A stretch of DNA of 64,000 nucleotides from Isoetes taiwanensis (GCA_021234155.1 JAJEKV010000012.1:6019789-6083788); one strand, 5' to 3'; positions 21,265-33,255 are shown, counted from the stretch's first letter. Made by a program: numbers and translations. Notes: generated by a model not told the origin, from the sequence alone.

Positions 21265-22955
21265 CTAATTGGGCACAACTTTCCCAAATATGAAAGCAGA
21301 GTCACGTGCTTTGGTTCCAGTTTGTGCTTGGACGGTGGTGGCTTTGTATTTGTCTTAGTAGAGAAAATTCCCATACAAAAACAACAGCGAGATGAGAGGC
21401 TTACAAAACAAGCCGTTATAGGCAAACTATGTATGAAGTAGTAAATTAGGTTAAGATTGATAAGCAGAAAGGCTTCGGTTTGATATGTTAGAAGGCAAAG
21501 GCTATTGGACTAGATGCTTGTTGGATCGGATATCTGTTAGGGTGGATCTGTGCTGGGATCGAGAGTTATTGCGTTGCTACATGATTTTGTTGTGCTCATG
21601 TAGTTTTCAGGAAGTCAAACCTCGTCAAACTTAGAGCACTGCATGGGTTTTGCTCAGAGGAAATAATTTATCCATTTGGAATTGATGCATTGGGCTTGTG
21701 AGATAAAGTAACGTTGAGGTCATAGAAGCAGCATGATTGGTATTCTCTATGAGATGGTCTTGGTTGGAAGCTCATTGGATTTGTCCTAGACTTATTTTTC
21801 TTGTAATTTGGTTTTAATGTAGTTTAGGCAATGCTGAGGTGATGGTAGCATTATCTTGTTTAAGTTTGGTTATTGCATGGTGTGATGTGAGGTGATGACA
21901 GTACCACATGTGTAGTTTTTGTGAAGTGTTTTGAAGTTTTAGCATTGATAAGGTGATGATACCATGAATGAAGACGTGTTATATTTTTTATGTGCTTTGT
22001 GGCTTTTATGTGGAAGTGAATCAAGGTTGCTTGGGATGAGTTTGTAGCATGCTTGAGACTATAGTGTATTCGTTAATTTCAGTTTTATGGATTCATTGTA
22101 TTTTGTACGCTTTTGTTAATTTCAGTTTTAGGGATTTAGTGTGTTTTGTACGCTTGGTATTCTAGAAATAGAGTCGAGATCATGTGGTTAGTGTTTGATA
22201 TAATTTGGATATTTTTTGTGGTGAGCGGACAAGATTTAGTTTAGTTTTTCATCACACCACAATAGTATACTGCAATGGTAGCATCCTTTAGGATATATGA
22301 CAGTTCATGCATACACCATTTTGCGCACGCATATATGCACACGCCTTCAAACAAACTTATAGAATAACTATCTCAGAAACACATCCCAATATCCCAAACA
22401 CACACGATTAATCTACTCAAGACAACTTTAAATGAACTTGCAACTCAATAATAGATCAGTCTTATGAAAGTAAGCACTTATACCTGGTTTAAATTTGCTT
22501 CTAAACTGATAATACTCATCAGGCAAGCATTTATTCCTGTTATTAATTTGCTTCTCAATTGGCGCTACTAATTGATCCATTGTTAACCAAGGTTTGACTA
22601 CTCTAAGAGTGTCCCATTCCAATACATATATAGGGTCCTCTAGCGATCGCCTTAGTTTAGATATCGCTCTTTTTGCTAGATGTCCACCTATCATGTTCAA
22701 CTCAAATGATTGTTCTCTTCAACTTAATGAAATTTGAGATGGATTAGCTGCCTGGCTTACAGACGAATCTAGCTGCTTCATTTAGTGCAGTGTTGCTAAA
22801 GGATAGCATTAAGATATTTTGTCCATATTTCTTCAAATAATGGCAGGCGGATTGCTCTTTTTCCTATAACTGCTTACATAAAGAAGCAATATGTCCATGG
22901 ATAATTTGTGAATAGACGACTTGCACTTTTTCCTTTAACTACTTGCATAAAAAAG
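21265..22955. other. Intergenic stretch
   Basis: No gene recognised. A 90-codon minus-strand frame at 22700-22428 (containing 'PWLTMDQLVAPIEKQINN') looks somewhat protein-like, but I cannot assign it to a family. 'gttaatttcagttttaggga'-type phrases repeat near 22072 and 22114. Confidence 0.35.
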
Positions 22956-22959
22956 CAAT

Positions 22960-23630
22960 ACGTTTAATGTGATAGACTATATTAGCCAACAATCTATTTC
23001 AAAATCTCAATATCTCAATGGTCGTTTTTCTCAAAAGATATGGGACGCAGTTACTTTGGCCCAAGTGAAAACTGGTCATTATCATGCACACATAAATCCC
23101 ACCCTGGCCCCAGGGCCCCAAGCTTATTTGCTTGCTTCATTGTCCAGGAACAAGCTTGTAGCTATTGCATCAATTCGCACGGGGTCCCACAGGCTACGGA
23201 TTGAGACAGGTAGATGGGAGCGGCGCAATTGCCGCGAGAAGCGAGACTATGTGTGCCAGTTACAGGTTATTGAAGATGAAAGCCATACTCTTCTGAGTTG
23301 CCATGCTTTTGAGATAGTCCGGAATCATTTTTTGACCTTAGCATTCCATTCTACGCTTCCACAACTTCTTAGAGCACCATCTGTGCATGACTTGGCATTA
23401 TACATACTTGAGGTTCTAGATAAACGTCGTCAATTACTGAGCCCACAGTAGTCATTATCTCAGCTTGTCTAGTATCATTATTACTGCAAAGGTTTTTCCC
23501 TTGAAAACCTTTCGAGGCAGGGGTTTTTAATCCTAGTAGTAATGATTGTACTAGCCCATTGTATGGTCCCATGACCTATTGGTCTCCGTGGACGTTAAAA
23601 AATCTATTCTATTCTATTCTATTTCGTAAA
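22960..23630 (+). mobile_element. LINE family B, copy B1, 5'-truncated
   Basis: Plus-strand 3' end of a non-LTR retrotransposon. The frame 22969-23451 encodes the ORF2 C-terminus: 'SQKIWDAVTLAQVKTGHY', 'HRLRIETGRWERR', then the finger-like 'CQLQVIEDESHTLLSC' ending 'LLSPQ'. Other copies have C-x2-C at the start of this finger; here one Cys is lost. The 3' UTR contains 'ggcaggggtttttaa' and ends with the family motif 'tggtctccgtggacg', then 'ttaaaaaatctattct' and an (ATTCT)n tail at about 23605-23630. Truncation at the 5' end is typical of target-primed reverse transcription. Confidence 0.85.
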
Positions 23631-23639
23631 AAAAAAATG

Positions 23640-25405
23640 AATTATTGGTTATGGGGTTAGTTAGGACCATTGAGTACCATGTTGTAACCCCGTTGTTCCT
23701 CACAGAATACAATCGTTGCCAACAGAATTGCTTACCCACGGGTATAAAGCTTGGGTGTATCAGATCTCTGATCCAAATATTATTGTGCATTTCCGAGAAT
23801 CACCTATGCCATCTGCTTGCAATGTCAAATTTACAATATTGCCACAGCATTTACCCTTATTTTTTGCTCTTTTTTCTGGGTATGGCTGAAGTAGCCAATT
23901 TTGGAATCCGCTGAATGAAACGAATGTCCACTTTCAAGCCCAAAAATACGACTTATATTTGTCTCTTTATTGCAGTTGTTTTTCTGCAATCTTAATACAC
24001 AAATGTGCCTTCGAGGTAAATTTTCGGAGCCTTATTATTAGATTCGTAAACGTTCCAGTTACTAGGAGAACCTGTTGTCACAAACTATCTGTGTCCCAAC
24101 CTGAACCCAAGTATATAGTAACTGAAAAAAGAAAAATTTCTTGATCTTTATAGCTGCATCTCAGAGGGGGGAGACCAAAAATCCCCAAATGGCTACAGAT
24201 TTGTACCTGTCCATCCCACCATAGTTAGAATTGAATTGAGATGGTTTGATGGTATCTTCAGCAAGCAAGGAATGAGAGTTTCGTAAAAAAGTAGAACATG
24301 TAAAATTCCCATGTCTCAAACTTTCAGCATATGATCCCATGCCGATACAACTTTACAAATCATCCAGATCAAAGTGTTGCAAACTAAAACGGCCCAATGT
24401 TTTAACCAATAAGCTTGTTAAAGCCGGTTGCTAAAATTATAGAAGAAAAGCTTCCACTTCAATAGATGCAACACAGTTTTGTGCGCATAAGAAAGGTTTA
24501 TGCATGTGCACCATATACTTTTATCAACTGATCAACATATGTTACATCAATCAGACAGGGTATAGAAAGAGCATCCACGGAAGAAGTCTATAGCTCTTGC
24601 TGCAAGATTTTTAAATCCATAGTCACAGCAATGAACATAAGCATCTCCAGTCCAGAGAACAAGAATATACCTAGCGTCGTCCCTATAAGACTCTTTGTGC
24701 ATTGAAATAGATGTAGGATCGAATAGCCAGAGGCGCCAGCATTTATGAATTCATCTTTTTGTCATTTCTTGGTCCCAACAGCCCAAATAGAGACGGAATT
24801 TTTGAGCAAAATAACTCCCTAAATAGGGCACGACATTCTTCAATACTTGGAGTTGTCAGATAAGCAATCACCATGAGGAACATGTGTAATCTTCTGATGA
24901 TATAGAGGTAGATCACACAACTCTGTTGCATCCACATTGAGACTTGACTAGCCTGGCTGCTATGTGGATACTCTCACAAGGCAAGGAATTTTGCATGCCA
25001 ATTTGGCAAATATGTTAAAAGAAAATTAAATATTTTCCACCAAAGGCATTGAAAACAGTCTTCAAAAGATTGCTTCGATTCATCGGTCATGGTAAGCTCA
25101 AGTAAGATGACAAAATTAAATTGAGTTGCAAAATCACCCTGGCTGACATCTATTAAAGCAATAAACATAAGGATGTGTAAAATATCAAGAAAATTTACCA
25201 AATCTTGAGCCCGTGAGAGCTACGTAGAGACATAACAGAGTTAAACGGCAACAGCCCTCAATGTTTTTGACCTACTTGTAAATTTAGTAAAACGTATGTA
25301 CACTTTTTATTTTAAGGTAGAAAGCAGATTCAAGCATCGTAGGAGAAATCTGGCTCTACATGGTAGCCATATTTGCTGCATTATCAATACCATTTACATT
25401 CTTCC
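23640..25405. other. Intergenic stretch
   Basis: No gene recognised on either strand. Frames here are short and without familiar motifs. Part of 25200-25405 may be the 3' UTR of the PET100-like gene. Confidence 0.35.
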
Positions 25406-25411
25406 AGTTTA

Positions 25412-25802
25412 TCATGACTCAGATCTGCTTTTTCTTACCATTTCAATAATGTCCTCTGTCGTCGGGCGTGGACCATCTGGAGGATAAACAACATATGACC
25501 TCTGCATACCAACAAGACTTTCATTAGCACCAAATCTGATAAAAGTCCGAACAAGCAAAAATGTAAAGTGAAACTTCTATGATGAAAGGTAGAGACCAGG
25601 TTGAATCAGGTTTTTGCGTTCCTAAAGGGTAAAAACGATGCGTTGCAGAAACACTGCTTACATTACGTATGACTCGAGCTAGGTTGTCGGAATTGTAAGC
25701 GAAAGCAGCCATCATAACAATGGGAATCGCGACGTAACAGCCAAACTTGAATACCTCCAGAACAGCCTTGCGCGTCCCTAGAGCTCCGCTTGGTCCTGCC
25801 AT
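25412..25802 (-). CDS. PET100-like cytochrome c oxidase assembly protein, two exons, 76 aa
   Basis: Minus-strand gene with exon 1 at 25802-25662 (47 codons), an intron with gtaagc donor and gcag acceptor, and exon 2 at 25501-25412 (29 codons plus TGA). The protein starts MAGPSGALGTRKAVLEVF, has one membrane-spanning helix 'FGCYVAIPIVMMAAFAYN', and ends with 'YVVYPPDGPRP' and a charged tail 'EDIIEMVRKSRSES'. Small size, a single N-terminal helix and the following proline-rich motif fit the PET100 family, which acts in the mitochondrial inner membrane during complex IV assembly. Codons are intact and the splice joint restores a familiar sequence, so I take it as functional. The family name is recalled, not searched. 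A Tourist-like MITE lies about 180 bp upstream. Confidence 0.65.
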
Positions 25803-25979
25803 TTCTCCCTCGAAAATATGGGACATTTAGGGTAAGGAAATTTCTTTGATAACGGACGATGACGTGGCCACCTAACCTAATCAACATTTACGTGTCATCC
25901 TGTCCTATCGGCCACTCGGATCTTTTAACCTCTCACTTTTCATTTCCAGGCATGTCAACTAAGGGTGAAATCACTCTAA

Positions 25980-26563
25980 GGGTGAAATCACACTGTTGCC
26001 CGACCAAGATCTGCGATTTTCATTCCTCGGCAAGGGATGCACACGCCCAGGAATTTCCCATCACATTTGTGCCCAAGTTCAATTTGCCATGTCGGATTGG
26101 ATCTTGCCACTTCACCAATCTATCAGAGATCAGGTTCTGGAGTTGATTCTAAAAGATTGAAGGGAAAATCGCTACAAATCTCTCGAGTTGATTCTTGAGG
26201 ATTCGAAAATATTGAAGGTGAAAGTGCTCCAAAATCACTTCAACATCTGCGTCGATCGCTGTATTACGAACTATTGATGCGCTAAGTCACTTAAGATTCA
26301 CCTGGAATCGTCCTAAATCTCTTTATCGAGCATGAAAATCGTCTCAAATCACTCAATCGAGCATGAACTACTGGAACCGTAATCGTGGAGAATGGCAACA
26401 ATCGGGTTGAGCTGCCCGACCAAGATTTTGGTCACGTCCACGAAAATATACGTGTTTGGGCACCCCAGTATGATAGAGAAGGTGCCCAAGAATTTCGATT
26501 TCTAAAAAGTTATTGGTCGATAGGTTTTTTAAAGCTTGGGCGGTCACTAATGTGATTTCACCC
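25980..26563. mobile_element. Tourist-like MITE (PIF/Harbinger type), about 584 bp
   Basis: The ends are inverted repeats: GGGTGAAATCACA at the left and its complement at the right, and similarity continues inward ('tgcccgaccaag' against 'tgaccgcccaag'). Both ends are flanked by TAA (25977-25979 and 26564-26566), the 3-bp duplication expected for PIF/Harbinger insertions. No coding capacity. A partial copy of the terminus ('aagggtgaaatcact') lies just outside at 25961. Confidence 0.75.
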
Positions 26564-26569
26564 TAAATC

Positions 26570-27555
26570 TACTAACGTCCTCCTTTTACTTGCATTGTGC
26601 ATTTACGCTTACGTTCTAGTTGCATCCAATACTTCTACTCGCATTCAGGTTTAAACATATATCACATCAGAAATAAAATACTCCGTAAACACATCAAACA
26701 ATTAAAATCAGGGCAAATTGTAAAAATACCTGTATTTTTTTGCAAATTTGTGAAAATGCCCCAGTTTTAGAGGTATCTTTGATAAAATGACCACAACTTT
26801 CTTATGATGATCCAAATAGAAATGTGCCTACTAGATGAATGGTATATGAGGATGATAATCTTTCCATCAAAGCTAAACTCACTTGAATTGGAGTCTGAAA
26901 CAAGTTATGTTATTTTTTAAACACAAACAAATCATAACCATAACTTAAGATTTTGGACGCGGATTTAGATGATTTTAACTTTGACGGGAAGGTATCATGT
27001 TCATCCATAATTTCTTATTTGGCTCATCTATAATTCATGAAGGACACATTCTTATTTGAAGTGAAGTGGAGTTCCATTGAGCTGAATGAATGAAAATACA
27101 ATGACCCATAGGGGTACGAGGTCCCAACATGAGTGAATATGAGTGAAAAAATCTAACAATGACCGCAGCCATATAACTAGCTCAAAACATATAACTAGGC
27201 CCACGACCCACAAAGTTCCCGAACCCAAAAACCGCATCCAAAGCCCATCCAAGTCAGAATTGACCAGATCAAAGCTACATCTCGGTTCACAACCCTCAAA
27301 TATCAACTTCCAACCCCCACCCCAACAAGAAGGGGTAGAAGTGAAAACTACAACTGCAACCACCTCGGAACTGCTGAAAACCAGTTACCACCTCAGTGTC
27401 AAGAAAGAGGATCGTGCCGAACTGCAAAACACAATCACACCCGATGGTTAACGTGAAAAGGTTAGGAGCCCTATGGCCAAGAATGCATCATGCTCGAAAG
27501 GCAAGTAGAGCACAAGACTTTGATGAGAAAAAATAGCAGAATAGAGAAATTATAA
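26570..27555. other. Intergenic stretch
   Basis: No gene recognised. A 102-codon plus-strand frame at 27143-27451 has an ordinary composition and no known motif. Confidence 0.35.
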
Positions 27556-27560
27556 AGAAT

Positions 27561-28050
27561 CCTCGGAAGCGACATCGCTACGCCTGAGAGAGAAAATATA
27601 TAGATATACTAGGCCCGACCATAGGGGTCTTCCCCTCAGTGCCCTCTAGAAGCCACAAAGCTACGCCAGGAAGAGAAAATAGGCATATCCAATAGAAGAA
27701 CCCTTTTGAGCCTACCCAGAAGCGACAAGTGCTATGCTGGGAGAGAGAGAGAGTAAAAGCACGACCAATAGCCAACTTAGAATCAACCCGACAGTAAACA
27801 AATAGTTAATAATCAACACAAGCAACCAAGCACAATAGCAAAAAATTGAAAAGATGATCCATCGCGCGCCAGCTGTAAACAAACAGACCACATGGAAGTT
27901 TAAGACAAGGGGTTAGACGCCCTCCTGGGCCACGCATCAGAACGCCAACCGAATTAAAAAATACACGAGCAAGATGGAAAAAGGATTCCAGAGATAATGA
28001 CACAACAAATGAGAATACTCGGAAGCCACAGAGCTACACCGAGAGAGAGA
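27561..28050. repeat. Four dispersed copies of a 'gaagcgacatcgctacgcc + gagag' motif
   Basis: Variants of 'gaagcsacanngctaygcc' followed by a GA-rich run occur near 27566, 27648, 27718 and 28021; a fifth is at 44543, next to the PIF2 end. Spacing is irregular (about 70-300 bp). The last copy here forms the left edge of LINE A1's GA-rich tail. Confidence 0.55.
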
Positions 28051-28159
28051 GAGAGAGAGAAGAAGAAAAGAAGAAAATTGTTTATTTCCACCTATGAGGC
28101 ATGTTACAGTGCAAAAAAAAAAAAAAATACATTCATCTCCTTTATACATTCTAGAGTGT

Positions 28160-31155
28160 ACTCCCAGTTGGAGTAACACCTGCGTCTCTCTCAGAATCTC
28201 TCTTGAATTCATCTAGTAGTTGTTTGTAGTTCTTTATCGATACCACTCTCAGCTCTTGTGCTACAATAATATACTTCCCTGTTTTGCTACTTGCACATGA
28301 GAAGAAATCCTGCAGCGTTTTGGCTTTCAAACCAATCTGATCCCTCAAATTTTGATATGCTGGGCAATGTAGGAGAAAATGGGCTTCATCTTCTATTTCA
28401 TCAGTCCCGCAGACCTTGCATGTGCGTTGTTCTCTGGGAAAGTCTCCCCACCTTCCCACTTCGACCCCTAAATGATGCGAGCTCATACGGATTCGGCAAA
28501 TGGCATGTCTCTTTCCCATTGATATCGGATCCCTTAGATAAGTCATCGGTTCCAACTTTGGGTCTGAAATAGTGCTTCACCCTCCGGCGACATCATGCCT
28601 GTTTCACTAAGAAGAATCTCGTAGGGTGTTTGCATTTTCGTCCCTAGTTCTGACATAAGAAACTTTTTCTGGATTTTCTCCACACGTTTCCACATTTCTA
28701 GAGACAAACCTGGCCCCCATATCTCACAACCATACAGCACTACCGCTTGGACAAGTGTCTTATATAACATCTTTTTGAGCCCAAAATCCATTATTTCTGC
28801 TTTTCTACATTTTCTCTGCATGGAAAAAAGTGCTCTAAGCCCAGTGTCTGTCCTATGCTCCACAGCCCTGTTCCATTTGTAATTCTGGTCCACCATCAAC
28901 CCCAAGTACTTATAACTCGTGGTAGTCTCTATTTTTTCCCCCTTATAGTGGAAATCAAAGTCTAATGATCTAGTGCCAAACACTATGATCTTAGTCTTAC
29001 TTAAGTTTACAGTCATTTGCATTCTGTCACAAAAGGAAATAAGCACAGATATATGACTTCTCATGTCTTTCTCGTTCCTAGTGAACATTACTATGTCATC
29101 TGCATACATGAGTAAGGAGATCACATACCCCCCTATCTGCGTCCCTTCGCCTCCGTTCTGTAGGATCCATGACTCCAGCTCATCAATAAAGATGCCGAAC
29201 AGGGTGGGCGAAAGTGGGCATCCTTGTTTCACCCCTATGTTGCTGTCTACATTCTCTTGGCATTGTTCGATCAGGGGAAAAGATAACTGTACACATACTT
29301 TCTCATATAGTAGAGAGACTGCATGTCGAAGGTGTGCTGGGGCTCCTATTCTTTCCATTCTCGCCCATAAGTCTCCTCTTCTTACTGTATCAAATGCTTT
29401 GGTCAGGTCCACAAAGAGAGCAAAAAGGGGTTTTTTTGTTTTCTTCACTGAGTCCATGGCTGCCCTTAGTGTGAGAAGGTGATCTATGGTGGATTTCCCA
29501 GGACGAAAACCTGCTTGTCCTTTAGCCCTGACCTTGCTTTGCTCCGCCCATTTGCTGATTTTCTGTTCTATAATTGAGGCAGTCAGCTTGGAGAACAAAC
29601 TACTGATCAGGATCATCCTATAGTTGTTAGGGTCTGCTACATCACCCGCTTTATGTATAGGCACTGCCCGACTTGTGGTCCAGGATGGTGGGAAACCCTC
29701 AGCTAGTGCAGCATTTAGCATTTTAAGGACAACCGATTGAACAGTTGGTCCCGTCCATTTCAACATCTCGGCCGTGATCCCAGATGCATCAGCAGCTTTG
29801 CCATTGGCTAACTTGCTTATTCCTTTCCCCACATCTTCTCCAGATAATTCCATGGTGTTTTCCATTCTCTCCATATTGTCGGATATACCTTCCACATGAA
29901 ACAATTTGTGCAAGTGCGTGAGTAATACCTTGGCATCCAGTTCATGTGTGTTTCCCTGTCTCTGGCTGATATGCTCTCTTTTTTTCTTTCTAATTAATTT
30001 GGTATCGCGCTTCCTTGCCTCTGCCTTATGCTGTTTGGGTGCTTTCTTGAATTCCTCCCTGCTTTCTTTACAATCCTTGTCAAACCAGCTGTTACAAGGT
30101 AATCCTTTCAAACTCCTTATTGAGCTAAAACATTCCATGGCTGTCTCGGTCAGAATTTTAGTGAGCACATTGCTGATTTCTACTGCTGTGTCAGGCCATA
30201 TTATCTCTTGAACTTTCCTCTCACATGTGGCTGCAAAAATATCAGCTTTATGATGATTCATCCTTAAGCGATGCATTGCCTTTGGTTGGTTATCTGCTGC
30301 AGCCCCTTTGGGATTTGTTTCTAGTGAGATCACTAGTGGCATATGATCAGATTCTGGTCTTTCCTCTCCTATTTCAAACTCCTGTATGACATCAATCATA
30401 TGTATGCTACTGATGACTAGATCTACCACACTAGATCCCCGACCTCCAGACCCAATTGATGTGCATTTATGGGTACCAGGGAACTTTGCAATCCCATTAT
30501 AGATTACCATGCCAAGCCCTCCGCACATGTTTAACAGATGTCCCCCTTGAGGCGTTACATACCCGTATGTATCATCAGTGTATCTAGATAGTCCTGCTAA
30601 AAGAACTTCCTCCTCGTCCATTCTCTCCATCCATATTGGTTCTCCCTCACTACTACTCACATATGCCTGCTTGTTTGCTACTCTACCATTGAAGTCTCCA
30701 GTAAGGATGACTTCACCACTTTCCATGAGCCCTATCACTTCTTGCTCTAGGGTGTGAAAAGGATCATCACGGTCCATATCATCCTCATCATATGTGGGGG
30801 ATTCCCGGGGTGGGAAATAACAGCCTGCTATGTATATTTTTTTGTGTTTTCCAAACATTTCTATGAAAATATACTGCTTTTTGCTATTTTGCTTTCTCGG
30901 AAGAACATACCCCTTGAGTGTGTCCTTGATGTAACATGCGATGCCTCCAAAGCCTTTATGCCTCCATCCTTTCATATTCCACACAGAATGTATCATTGTA
31001 TAGCCAGGTATCTCAGGAAGACCCATCTCTTCGTGTTCATGAGTTTCAACCAAAAACAGAACATCCCAAAAATTGAGAACATCACTGATGGACGCCACTT
31101 TTTGGTTGTCCAGACCATTGATGTTCCACGTACATACCTTGATGGCCTCTGGTTC
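28160..31155 (-). CDS. LINE A1 ORF2: APE endonuclease and reverse transcriptase
   Basis: Makes the target nick and copies the element RNA at the nick. From the N-terminus: APE-type endonuclease with 'VCTWNINGL', 'LFLVETHEHEE' (catalytic E), 'LTGDFNGRV' (D and N), 'SSVVDLVIS' and 'ESDHMPLVI' (catalytic H). RT has 'AGFRPGKSTIDHLL', 'LFVDLTKAFDTVRRG' (motif A), 'GVKQGCPLSPTLFG' (B), 'LLMYADDIVMF' (C), 'LSKTKIIVFG' and 'YKYLGLMVD'. The run is open for more than 860 codons to 28543. Frame 28555-28151 then carries the CCHC-like finger 'CKVCGTDEIEDEAHFLLHC'. A comparison with copy A2 indicates a deletion of roughly 100 codons or more at the junction, with a frame change. The frame begins directly after the ORF1 TAG and has no ATG before the endonuclease motifs. 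Confidence 0.9.
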
Positions 31156-31530
31156 CTATTCTTGGTCTTTTATGATTACCTTGCCATTCCTCCAAAATGT
31201 TCTTTTCCCTGATTGCCGTGCTTCCTTCATCTTTTCAATCTCAAGTTTGTGCTGCATGTATTGGGCTGTTGTCATATCCTCATTTATCCAGATCCTAACA
31301 TCCTTGATATCCTTGAAAGCTGCTCGTTTTCGCAGAACTACTAGCTTGTGATCACGATCACAGAATTTGGCTATGATATTCCTATCTTTGCCATTTGGTT
31401 TTCCAACACGGAAAGCTTCTACTACTCCACTGTGCGGAATTTTCAAATGATGTGTGAAAAGTTCCATTACCTCTTCCTTTACTTTCTCATCTTCCTTCTC
31501 AGGCAGTCCGGATATTCGTATATTCACACG
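31156..31530 (-). CDS. LINE A1 ORF1, C-terminal part (L1-type RRM/CTD)
   Basis: Encodes 'RVNIRISGLPEKEDEK', 'VEAFRVGKPNGKDRNII', 'VLRKRAAFKDIKDVRIW' and 'INEDMTTAQYMQHKLE', and ends 'GKVIIKDQE' then TAG. The 'NIRISGLPE' start and 'DVRIW.NEDMT' core resemble the RNA-binding C-terminal half of L1-type ORF1 proteins. The upstream half of the gene (coiled coil) is at 33370-34108, displaced by an insertion. The reading frame is the same as ORF2's. Confidence 0.75.
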   Translation of the reverse strand, partial: RVNIRISGLPEKEDEKVKEEVMELFTHHLKIPHSGVVEAFRVGKPNGKDRNIIAKFCDRDHKLVVLRKRAAFKDIKDVRIWINEDMTTAQYMQHKLEIEKMKEARQSGKRTFWRNGKVIIKDQE

Positions 31531-32117
31531 ACACAAACCATTAACATCCAACATATAAAAATTAAATCCCCCAACACATAACAACCATTGACATTAACAA
31601 CCAACACATAACTACCATTGACATTAATTAACACAACCATTGGGTCCAACACATTTAAATTAAAATCCCCCTTAAACCCCCTTTGGTTTGGGTGCATATT
31701 CACACGGGGGGTGACTCCGGGCAACGAGAGCTGTTGGATAGGCATATTCACCCCTTATTCCTTAATCTACACCGTACGTAAAGTTCCTCGTTTGTGGGGT
31801 ATGCAAGTACAAAATTTGCTATACTGTATAACAAGGTTCGCAAAATACTATAAGATTTCAAGCGGAATACTATATGGTGTTGATTTCAGACGCGTAAAAA
31901 TACAATTACGGGGGCTCTCGGCCGCCCTACGCCACCCCCGGTGAATATGCACCCAAACCAAAGGGGGTTTAAGGGGGATTTTAATTTAAATGTGTTGGAC
32001 CCAATGGTTGTGTTAATTAATGTCAATGGTAGTTATGTGTTGGTTGTTAATGTCAATGGTTGTTATGTGTTGGGGGATTTAATTTTTATATGTTGGATGT
32101 TAATGGTTTGTGTTGCA
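31531..32117. repeat. Foldback element: about 174-bp perfect inverted repeat
   Basis: Left arm about 31533-31706 and right arm about 31940-32115 are reverse complements, essentially perfect by eye: the same translated phrases appear on opposite strands in the two arms. The spacer of about 230 bp is unrelated, with GC-rich edges ('acggggggtgactccggg' and 'gccgccctacgccac'). It lies inside LINE A1 ORF1. Such arms would form a strong RNA hairpin if transcribed. Confidence 0.88.
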
Positions 32118-32231
32118 AAAAAAGTTTTTTGGCCCCTTCGGGGCCTTAGGGGCGTCACCCCCCAGCCCCCCGGTGTGACAAAAAATTTAGAATTCAAACC
32201 AGAAAAAAACTAGAATTCTTTTGAGGCTTTC

Positions 32232-32396
32232 ATCACCTGTAGCTTTTGAATTTAATCACAATAAAACAAATATAACATAAGTAAAAGTTACCATAAAGAT
32301 AGAGCAGATTGATCACATGTAGCTTTTGAATTTGATCACAATAAAACAAAAAGAACATAAGTAAAAGTTACCATAAAGATAGAGCAGATTGATCCC
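32232..32396. repeat. Two-copy 83-bp tandem repeat
   Basis: Copies at about 32232-32312 and 32314-32396 share 'tgtagcttttgaattt', 'atcacaataaaacaaa' and 'gtaaaagttaccataaagat'. Confidence 0.85.
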
Positions 32397-32886
32397 ATTA
32401 TTCTGAAAATCATAAAGTTTGCAACACCCATGCAACAAACATTTTTCAACTGGAATTTAACAGCAGCCTTTGGCCTCCATAGATTCTTGTGGTGAGAAAC
32501 CAAAGTGGGAAACTTTTCTGCTTGTTAGCACAAGGATCTAGAAGCCTTGGAATTTAGCCTTGGAATTTGCTTAATAACTGCCTCAAAATCTAAAAATGCA
32601 TGGTAATTTTTTGCAAGCTTCATTCGGAATGAGCCATAAAACAATATCCAATAGCGCAATCCTGTATGAATCAGCTGGTAGGATGTGAAAGCCTACCAAA
32701 CCCGGCCGAAAAATTGCTGTTTTAGCATAGATAACTTAACCAAACATATCCATATCATATACTATCAAAAAGATCTCGGAGAGAGCTTTCCAACGCAAAA
32801 ACAATCATCTCAAACAGAGCTCTGGATCAAAAGTTATGATAAGAAATGTGTTACCGGCGGGGAAACTGCACTACATGCGCCCTTCA

Positions 32887-33255
32887 AGCCCTTCGTGTGC
32901 CCATTATGCACCACACACACAAAATGAGGGCTTTTGTTGTGAGCCATTGGTTTCATGTGCCTATTATGCACCACACACACAAAAAGAGGGCTTTTGTTGT
33001 GAGCCATTGGTTGTTGACCACTGAAAAAAAAAAAGCTAAAATCAATGGCCCTTCATGTGCCACACACACAAAATGAGGGCTTTTGTTGGGAGCCATTGGT
33101 TTCATGTGCCCATTATGCACCACACACACAAAATGAGGGCTTTTGTTGTGAGCCATTGGTTTCACGTACCCACTATGCACCACACGCACAAAAAAAGGGC
33201 TTTTGTTGTGAGCCATTGGTTGTTGACCATTGAAAAAAAAAAAAGGCTAAAATCA
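32887..33255. repeat. 60-bp tandem array with a longer higher-order unit
   Basis: The unit contains 'cattatgcaccacacaca', 'aaatgagggcttttgttg' and 'tgagccattggtttca'. Copies lie in 32887-33012 and 33058-33225. Each block ends with the same phrase 'ttgttgacca.tg', a poly-A run and 'gctaaaatcaatggc', which makes a larger repeat of about 210-220 bp. Confidence 0.88.

Noticed and set aside
22428-22700. 90-codon minus-strand frame with a protein-like composition
   Set aside because: No family recognised, no adjoining exons found; kept only as a note in the intergenic entry.
31524-32213. Homologous frames on both strands suggesting a small duplicated protein
   Set aside because: They arise from the two arms of the foldback inverted repeat.
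32887-33255. Possible CRISPR array because of regular 60-bp spacing
   Set aside because: The whole unit is repeated, with no unique spacers, and the DNA is eukaryotic.
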